Part shown: positions 57,404-64,000 of the stretch, piece by piece
How positions within the stretch are numbered: the first letter of the stretch is position 1
How the letters are laid out: every line of letters begins with the position of its first letter
Assembly (NCBI GenBank): GCA_046331665.1
Contig: JAXLQK010000029.1
Location: 10,736-74,735, forward strand
Direction: 5' to 3'
From: CAWBAT01 sp046331665
GTDB taxonomy: Bacteria > Acidobacteriota > Terriglobia > Versatilivoradales > Versatilivoraceae
DNA length: 64,000 nt
The notes under the pieces: model-generated
Seen by the model: the letters and a program-made list of their open reading frames with translations, nothing else
What the model was told of the DNA's origin: nothing
The model's database searches: none
Translations under genes and position numbers: made by a program

Positions 57404-58153
57404 ATGACTTCACAACGTTTTCAGGGGAAAGTTGCCGTTGTCACGGGTGGCAATAGTGGCATTGGATTGGGTGTCGCCAAAGCCTATGCGCGGGAGGGCG
57501 CGCAGGTGGCAATTACTGGACGGAACGAGAAGACTTTGGAGGTGGCTGCCAAAGCAATCGGCGACCAAACTCTCGCGATTCAATCAGACGCTGCCAAAGT
57601 GGCGGAAATCGAACTGACAATGAAGCAAATCAAAGAGCGCTTCGGACGAATCGATGCACTGTTCGTAAACGCCGGCATCGCGAAGCTCGTCCCGTTCGAC
57701 CAGGTCACAGAAGAGTTATTCGATGAAACGGTAAGCACCAATTTGAGGGGAGTCTTTTTTACCGTCCAGAAAGCAGTCCCGTTGATGCCCAAAGGTTCAG
57801 CCATTGTGCTCAATGCGTCGATTAACGCACACCTGGGCATGCCCGGGACAACGGTGTACGGCGCGAGCAAAGCGGGCGTGGTCAACTTGGCCAAGACCCT
57901 CTCGGCCGAGCTGTTGGAGAAAGGGATTCGGGTGAATGCTGTCAGCCCGGGTCCGATCACATCAGCGCTACTGCGCGATGGGCCTCAGGACAAAATTCAA
58001 GAAACAAGAGATTGGATTCAAAGCCAAATTCCAATGAAACGTTTTGGCACGCCGGAAGAGGTTGCCTCCGCAGTTCTTTATCTGACGTCGCAGGAATCCG
58101 CCTTTGTGTTGGGCGCGGAACTTCTCATTGATGGCGGCATGGCGACGATTTAG
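57404..58153 (+). CDS. Short-chain dehydrogenase/reductase between repeat blocks
   Basis: A 249-residue classical SDR: 'TGGNSGIG' (14-21), 'VNAG' (about 88-91), Ser139, Tyr152/Lys156 ('YGASK'), and C-terminal 'GAELLIDGGMATI'. The 'ITGRNEKTLEVAA' strand-2 end with Arg suggests NADP(H). The start has AAGGAG 6 bases upstream and 'MTSQRFQGKVAVVTGG' is a normal N-terminus. It is a single-gene unit with the same repeat block on both sides, so it may have moved as a cassette (inference). Relatives act on many small carbonyl compounds. Confidence 0.88.
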   Translation: MTSQRFQGKVAVVTGGNSGIGLGVAKAYAREGAQVAITGRNEKTLEVAAKAIGDQTLAIQSDAAKVAEIELTMKQIKERFGRIDALFVNAGIAKLVPFDQVTEELFDETVSTNLRGVFFTVQKAVPLMPKGSAIVLNASINAHLGMPGTTVYGASKAGVVNLAKTLSAELLEKGIRVNAVSPGPITSALLRDGPQDKIQETRDWIQSQIPMKRFGTPEEVASAVLYLTSQESAFVLGAELLIDGGMATI

Positions 58154-58234
58154 AAGTGATTTGCAAATACTGATCCTGCTACTTTTGTTTTGCGTACTCC
58201 TGATTTACTTTCGGCTAGCTCGCTCTCCACGCAT

Positions 58235-58549
58235 GTCTGCAGATTGTGAATCCGTTTTGGAGTGCGGGAGCTTGCTCCCGCTTTCAGGGGATGCCAGCTT
58301 GCTGGCATCCGTGAAGTGCATCCGAGGCGGTACGACGCAGACATGTTCACTTCACATGTCTGCGCCACCCGTGCAGCAACGCGGAACGAAACCCACGGTA
58401 AGTGGATGGTTTGACGTCCAACCCCGGAGGGGTTGAAGGTGTGGGTACCGGTCAGTTCTACCCCTTCAGGGTCGGGTATGGTTGGCTTGTAATTTCCCCC
58501 AGGTAGCGCTGAAGCGCAACCCGGGGCTACCTAGATTAATCCCCTCCGG
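58235..58549. repeat. Palindromic repeat block, right copy
   Basis: The second copy of the block described at 56830, same orientation: part A 58235-58310 and part B 58371-58549. Most positions match, with one-base differences (for example GAAACCCACGGTAAGTGG versus GAAACCCACGGTCAGTGG). The part A to part B spacing is 60 bases here and 111 in the left copy. The rest of 58154-58808 holds no gene I can support. Confidence 0.85.
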
Positions 58550-58808
58550 GGATTTCCCCGGAATAAATCAGCCGATTCGTCGGCCAACGGATTTGTACAG
58601 ACGTGCTGACTTCTCATTTCTGTGCCACCCCGACACGCCACGCGGCAGGCTCGTATCGCTTTTCCTGGTTCAACCATCTCCTGTGAAGGCATACACAGGT
58701 CGCTCCTAACGGACCCGATGACAACTGGAAACGATCGATTGAAAGGTATTCCAATTCGGGGTAAGCCACAGTGCGGCGGCCTGTTTATAGATATCTTACG
58801 GGGTTTTC

Positions 58809-60275
58809 TCAAGCCACCAGGAGTCGCTTGGAGGTCGTTCTGTCCGCCGACATCAGTGAGACGGCGATTCCCGTCCTTGAAGAAATAGGTGAGTTTTTGA
58901 GTGATCCAATCCCACAGAGAAAGCATTATCGCGTGCAAATCGTGGACATGAACTTTGTCTTCCACAGCGCGGAGAGCCCAATTCATCAGTCGCTCCAATC
59001 ACCTTGCCCCCTCGGATCCCGCCCCCTGCCATCCGGGTGGAAAATCCATAGGGATGATGGTCACGTCCGTTTTTCCCCTGAACAATCGGGGTGCGGCCAA
59101 ATTCACCGGTCGAGATCACCAGGGTGTTTTCCAATAAACCGCGCCGCTTCAGATCCCCCAGCAATCCTGCCACCGGCTTGTCGATCTTGTAAGCTTTGTT
59201 TTCGAGATGGTTCTTGTCACACTCAGAATGCCCATCCCAATCGGTGCTGATCAATTGCACAAAACGTACCCCGCGTTCCACCATGCGACGAGCCATCAGG
59301 CACATCCGGCCGAATTTCTCGCTCGACTTCTCGTCCAACCCATAGAGCTGGCGGATTTCTGGCGATTCCTTCGAAATGTCCATGAGTTCGGGAGCCGCCA
59401 TCTGCATGCGGAAGGCCAGCTCATAGTTGGCAATTCGCGCTGCCAGCCGAAGTCATCGCGTCGTTCTTCATAGTACCTGGAATTCCATTGCGTGACTCGA
59501 TCGAGAATGACACGCTGCTCATCGGGATCGATTTGAGAAGGAGGGCTAAGGTCCATAATTGGCGAGCCGCCCGTACGGATGAGAGTTCCTTGATAAATGG
59601 CTGGCAGGTATCCGGATCCAAAAGCATTCCGGCTTCTACCGCTCAAACTTCCGTCGGTCATGACCATGAAAGCCGGGAGGTCATTAGATTCGCTCCCTAA
59701 GCCGTACAGAACCCAGGCACCCATGCTGGGATGGCCAACCAGGCTGGAGCCGGTATAGAGCCAGTTAAGAGCAGGGCCATGAATGAAGGAATCATGATAG
59801 CAGGAACGGATCACCGCCAAGTCGTCGGCATATTGCGCCGTAGCCTGGAAAAGATCGGAGATCTCTAGGCCTGATTGACCATATTTCTTGTAAGGGAATC
59901 GAGATGCCATCAATTTGGCTTCTCTGACTTTCAGATTCTGCAGGTTCAGACCCTCAGCCTGGAAGCTGGGGGGCAGCAATTGTCCATCGAAGCGATGGAG
60001 CTCCGGCAGGATCAATTGTCCACATGACTGGCTCCCCCTGCCTGCAAGAAAATGAAGATGACACTCTTGGCCTTCGCCGGGAAGGCAGGCGACTTCGGAG
60101 CTAAGGGGTTGGTTTCAGAGGCCGTGGCTTGTTGAAACACGCTGGCAAAGGCAGACTCCGACTCGAGCAGATAAGTCAATGGAAGTGTTCCGAAACCGAA
60201 GGCGGATTTCTGGAATTCCCGCCGTGGGTGAACCCATTCATGGCGCAGGCAGGCTGAAGTATTCATAGAATCCAT
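58809..60275 (-). pseudogene. DUF1501 protein, frameshifted
   Basis: A Tat-type N-terminus ('HPRREFQKSAFGFG') and 'AKSVIFIFLQAGGASHVDN' end the first frame at 60012. The second covers 'YKKYGQSGLEISDLFQATAQ', 'VIRSCYHDSFIHGPALNWLY' and 'NAFGSGYLPAIYQGTLIRTG'. The third holds 'MCLMARRMVERGVRFVQLIS' and 'TGEFGRTPIVQGKNGRDHHP', and a fourth 'KVHVHDLHAIMLSLWDWI' and 'RRLTDVGGQND'. Three or more shifts (near 60013, 59400, 58970) separate the pieces. The set matches the intact gene at 50116 best ('YGQSGLEISxLF', 'FIHGP/FTHGP'). It is the partner of the DUF1549/1553 gene just upstream. Confidence 0.8.
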
Positions 60276-60368
60276 TCCTTTTCTTGAAATGAAGGATCAA
60301 GCCCCAGGGTTGCAACGGTCACCGGCTCCGATGCCTGCTGGTTTGGTGCTTTTCTCAGTCTGTCGTTC

Positions 60369-62982
60369 TCAATCCACATAGGCAAACTCCGTGAGGTTGA
60401 ACATCGAAAGGCAGAGTATCGTCAATGCGGTCCCACGAGCTGCACCGATCTTGGCCGAAGAAGGCGGCAAACTTTGGGACTCGTGCGCGTGGGTTCCACT
60501 GGCCGATAATTTTTCGATCATCTCCAGCGCCTCCTGTTTTTCCACGGCAGAAGGAGAGCGGCCCAAGGCCAGGTGCCACGCGGTCTCGACCCAATCTGCC
60601 GGATTCTCTCCGGCCTCGCGCACCAGACGTCCCGCAAATTCCTGAGCTTGTTGAAAAGAGATTTGATTATTCAAGAACCAGAGAGCTTGCGGCGCCACCG
60701 TTGTCACATCCCGTTCGGGGCAGCTGACGGCGTTCTCGGGGCCATCGAAGACTTGAAACATCGGGTATGGATAATTTCGCCGCACCAAGATGTATAGCCC
60801 CCGCCGCTGATGCTCCGTCGGATCGGCGGAAACCGGCCACTGCCACAGGCTTCCCAAGGCATTCATTTCGTCTTCCGCCAGTGGCGGGGCGACCGCACGT
60901 CCTCCCATCTTTAGATTGAGTGTCCCGCTGATGGCGTGCATCGCATCCCAAAGCGTTTCAGCTTCCAGCCGCTGGCGGTTCATCCGCCAGAGATAACGGT
61001 CTCCGGATCCAGTCTAAAGCCTGCATCATTAGTAAATCGACTCGATCGCTGATAGGCCTGCGGAGCATCATGAGTCGATGCATCGACTTGATGCTCCAGC
61101 CTCGAGAAACGAATTCGGTGGCCAGCCAATCCAGGAGCTCAGGATGGGATGGTGGCTGACCTTGGCGACCGAAATCGTTGGGAGTGCTGACAATCCCGCG
61201 GCCAAAATGCCACATCCAGATTCGATTCACCATGACTCGCGCCGTCAGCGGGTGATCTGGCTGACTCAACCACAGCGCCAACTTTTTGCGGTTGTGCGGT
61301 AGAGCTGAATGTGTCGAATAAGCTTCCATTTGAATGTCCGCCTGAAAGACGGCGGGAACCGCTGGGCTGACCTTGTCTCTCTCAGCGTCGAGGTCGCCCC
61401 GAAAGAGGATGTTAATCGGTGGAATCAGATCCGGCTCGCGATGCCCCAAGCCTGAGGCTAACGGAAGGTCAAAGATCCCGTCGAAATGCGCCCCCTGCGC
61501 ATCTCGTTCCGGGATGGCCAATAATGTTTTGGCGATTTTTTCATACAGGGTGCGTTGCTCTTGCTTCTCCTCGGGAGTCAGCACCTCTTCCAGTTTAATG
61601 GAGTTGTATGCTTCCACCAGCGGGGCGGCGAGTTCCTTCTGCTGCATGCTGCGCCGGTCTTCGGGAATCTCGAAGGCTGCCACAGCCTCGTGAGAAAACT
61701 CTTTTTCCCTGGGTTGAAAAGCCCGGTCTTTGACCTTCTTTTCGAAAAGACGATAGGCAATCCGCGCTTCTTCAACGGCAATAGCCCGAGGATAGTGCTG
61801 TTTATGATCAGCCACCGACATGCCCATCACGACGGGGAATTCGGTTTCTTTGCTCCCGGCAAAAATAGCCTGGAAGGAGTAGTAATCCTTCTGCGAAATA
61901 GGATCGAATTTATGGTCATGACAGCGGGCACATCCCAGCGTCAATCCCATGAATACCGCTCCAGTTGTGTCTGCCCAATCGGTAAGCTTTTCGTTCAATA
62001 ATTTCCTGGCATCCATGTTGGACTCGTGGATTTCAGGGCCCAATGTGTAAAGCCCCGTTCCCATCCTCGCCTCAAGATGCTCCAGCTTCAGGGGTGAAAT
62101 CTTGTAGCTCTTGTCCAGATTCAGGTCATCCGGCCAGATCTCATCTCCGGCAATTTGTTCCTGCAAGAAGCGGTCGTAAGGCCGGTCTTGATTGAATGCG
62201 CGCACCACGTAATCACGATAGCGCCAGGCGTTGGGGTAGTAAATGTCGGTTTCGTACCCTCCGGTGTCGGCGTAGCGGACCACGTCCAGCCAGTGCCGTC
62301 CCCATCGTTCCCCGTATTGGGGCGAGGCCAGCAGTTCGTCGATGAGGGCTTCGTAAGCTTTTGGAGATGGGTTGTTGACGAAACTTTCGACCTGGGCAGG
62401 TGAGGGAGGGAGTCCAAGAAGATCGAAGTAGGCGCGGCGAATCAAGGTTCGTTTATCCGCGATCGGGGCCGGAGCTAGCCCCTTCTCTTCGAGCTTGGCC
62501 AAGATGAAGGCGTCAATCGGGTGAATGCTTTCTTCGCTCGCCCCAATCTTTGGAACCGATGGGCGTTGAGGTCGACGAAATGACCACCAACTCGGCTCTG
62601 TCTTGGAGGGACTGCTATTTGTTACGGTCCAAGGCAGACCTTGATCGATCCATTGGCGCAGCACGTCCAATTCTTCCGCCGGAATAGGCTTTTGCCCGGG
62701 AGGCATCTTGAGCTCCCCAATCTGAGCTGCTGCTTCGTACAGCCGACTCTCCAATGCCTTCCCGAGAATGACGGCTGGCCCCCGTTGGCCACCTTTCAAG
62801 AGATCATCACGCTGCCTGATATCCAACCCGGACATGCGGCTTTCTCCGTGGCAAGCCAGGCAATGGGTTTCGAGAATTTTTCGAGCCGCCTCGTCGATAG
62901 CAGGCTTAGACGAATCGGCGACCGCCATTGTCAGAGTTATCAATGAAAGTAACAAAGTGCCGGCCATATGAACTTTTAGCAA
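60369..62982 (-). pseudogene. DUF1549/DUF1553 cytochrome-like protein, frameshifted near 60960-61060
   Basis: An exported protein with a signal peptide, CLACH at 41-45 and a second CxxCH in 'LGCARCHDHKFDPISQKDYY'. DUF1549 and most of DUF1553 are intact in the first frame to 'SIKSMHRLMML'. A short bridge in a second frame reads 'AYQRSSRFTNDAGFRLDPE', then a third frame gives 'RYLWRMNRQRLEAETLWDAM' to the normal end 'FNLTEFAYVD'. Two indels therefore separate the N-terminal 660 and C-terminal 205 residues. It resembles the copy at 47410 ('VVRYADTGGYETDIYYPNAW'). The full length would be about 870 residues, normal for the family. Confidence 0.82.
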
Positions 62983-63230
62983 GGTAGAAGAAATGGTTGT
63001 GGAATTCTTAGACTTCTCAATTATTTCGGGTCAATCTGAGAATTCATTTTGTCTCGAGGTGACATTATTCAGTTTAACACGTCGGTCCGGAGCACAACTG
63101 GCGAAGGACGGCCGCCCGATCGAGCTGGCCGTGAATTTTAAGGTTCAATGAAAAGTCGAAGCAAGGATTCATCTTGAGCTCATCGCTGGGCTTGATGTGG
63201 TCACTAGGGGAGTCAATTAAGCCCAGCCGT

Positions 63231-64000
63231 CTAAGTGGCAGCTTTAATAATGCGATCGACGAGGCCCCCCGGCGCGCAAAACGATCCAATATCCTTTCCC
63301 TCCAGGGCTGCTGGCACACCCCAAAGCATCATATTCTGCACGTAATGACTGCCAAAGAGCATGTCGCCCGTATCGGCACGCAACATGTTTGGCTGGTTCC
63401 ACGTCAACAGGTTATGGATGTGGAGGCTGTAGACACAACGCCGGGCCAACTCCAGGCCGAATTCTTTTTCCCCCTCATAAAGGTAGGTCATGGAGAGCAT
63501 GTAAAGCTCAGGGACGAAATAAGCGTTGGGCCCATATCCAACTCCGTGAGCTAGATCTCCGTTGGGTCGGGCGAGATTAACGGCCCCCAAGGGCCAGCGG
63601 TCAATGCAGGCGTGTTTAATGGTTTTTAACGCGGCTTTCACCCGATCAGGACGAAAGATATCCCGCAAGCCGTGAAACTGTGCCATCCACTCCCCGTCTA
63701 GTTGGTAAGCGAAGACATCATCGGATTTCTTCCCCACCTTGGGATCCCAGTAAGTCAAGTAATATCCATCGGCCCACATTTTATTTTCCATCGACCGACT
63801 GCCTTGGTCGAACCATGTCCGACACTGCTGGGCAAAGGCTTTATCTCCGACTTTCTCAGCCATTCGCTGAGCCATTTTCAAGTTGGCCAGATGAATGCCT
63901 CCGACGTGCGACGTCATCCCATACCACAAAATACCCTCAAACCATTCCAAGTGGTAGCCGGGTTCCAGCGATGGATTTTGAGGGTCAACATTTCCACTCG
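63231..64000 (-). CDS. GH116-like glycoside hydrolase (DUF608), N-terminus beyond window edge
   Basis: An open frame to the right edge gives the last 256 residues or so of a paralogue of the enzyme at 30314: 'NLKMAQRMAEKVGDKAFAQQ', 'DDVFAYQLDGEWMAQFHGL', 'PNMLRADTGDMLFGSHYVQN' and 'FCAPGGLVDRIIKAAT' all have counterparts there. The segment aligning with 'EAEDWYGVVPHIG' reads 'FEGILWYGMTSHVG', so the Asp I assigned as acid/base is Leu here. The paralogue may be inactive or use another residue. It is upstream of the broken DUF1549/1553-DUF1501 pair on the same strand. The signal peptide cannot be seen. Confidence 0.85.
   Translation of the reverse strand, partial: SGNVDPQNPSLEPGYHLEWFEGILWYGMTSHVGGIHLANLKMAQRMAEKVGDKAFAQQCRTWFDQGSRSMENKMWADGYYLTYWDPKVGKKSDDVFAYQLDGEWMAQFHGLRDIFRPDRVKAALKTIKHACIDRWPLGAVNLARPNGDLAHGVGYGPNAYFVPELYMLSMTYLYEGEKEFGLELARRCVYSLHIHNLLTWNQPNMLRADTGDMLFGSHYVQNMMLWGVPAALEGKDIGSFCAPGGLVDRIIKAAT

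Noticed and set aside
1..64000. rRNA, tRNA, prophage or conjugative elements
   Set aside because: No 16S/23S-like stretches, no convincing tRNA cloverleaf, and no integrase, phage structural or conjugation genes were seen.

Overview
The window (64 kb, moderate GC) is bacterial chromosome from a heterotroph rich in secreted oxidative and glycoside-acting proteins. The best guess is Acidobacteriota, with Verrucomicrobiota or Planctomycetota as alternatives. The case rests on four modules of cytochrome-like DUF1549/DUF1553 protein plus DUF1501 protein, an HK/OmpR pair whose kinase resembles what I recall of acidobacterial kinases, a very large CPBP membrane protease, PQQ-like propellers, GH116-like enzymes and a REP/RAYT repeat system. 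No rRNA, tRNA or CRISPR array was seen.

Layout. 0-6 kb (minus strand): a RuBisCO-like protein cut by the left edge, an M1 peptidase broken by one frameshift, an aldo/keto reductase and a RraA-family protein; a signal-less solute-binding-protein homologue diverges from them. 7-11 kb: a 1116-residue CPBP protease with an internal duplication, then a DinB-like protein. 11.8-17 kb: a catabolic operon (SDR, split transketolase, damaged enolase-superfamily dehydratase) followed by nhaA. 17-22 kb: a secreted protein, a FAD oxidoreductase, and two-component and methyltransferase genes that are all heavily frameshifted. 22-23.4 kb: a RAYT transposase between 143-bp direct repeats, with a REP array. 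23.4-30 kb (minus): broken DUF1501, intact DUF1549/1553, ThuA-like protein and an MFS transporter. 30-40 kb: GH116, broken GH36-like enzyme, SDR, two PQQ-like propellers (one with EF-hands) and a broken SDR. 41-47 kb: a minus-strand catabolic operon (Gfo/Idh/MocA, VOC, PEP mutase/isocitrate lyase family, unknown, RraA) divergent from a XylR-like LacI/AraC hybrid regulator. 47-57 kb: two complete DUF1549/1553-DUF1501 modules and a luciferase-like monooxygenase. 57-58.6 kb: an SDR between duplicated palindromic repeats. 58.8-64 kb (minus): a second GH116 (partial), then a frameshifted DUF1549/1553 and DUF1501 pair.

How the genes may work together (inference): secreted haem-type and DUF1501 proteins, GH116/GH36 enzymes and propellers would process plant- or microbe-derived glycans or glycosides outside the cytoplasm. 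The MFS permease would import acidic or sugar-like products, and the SDR, AKR, Gfo/Idh/MocA, dehydratase, transketolase, RraA, PEP-mutase-like and RuBisCO-like enzymes would convert them to central metabolites. The window has about eleven genes with indels in distinct patches beside long intact genes, so either real gene decay or local assembly errors must be considered before any functional reading of those loci.
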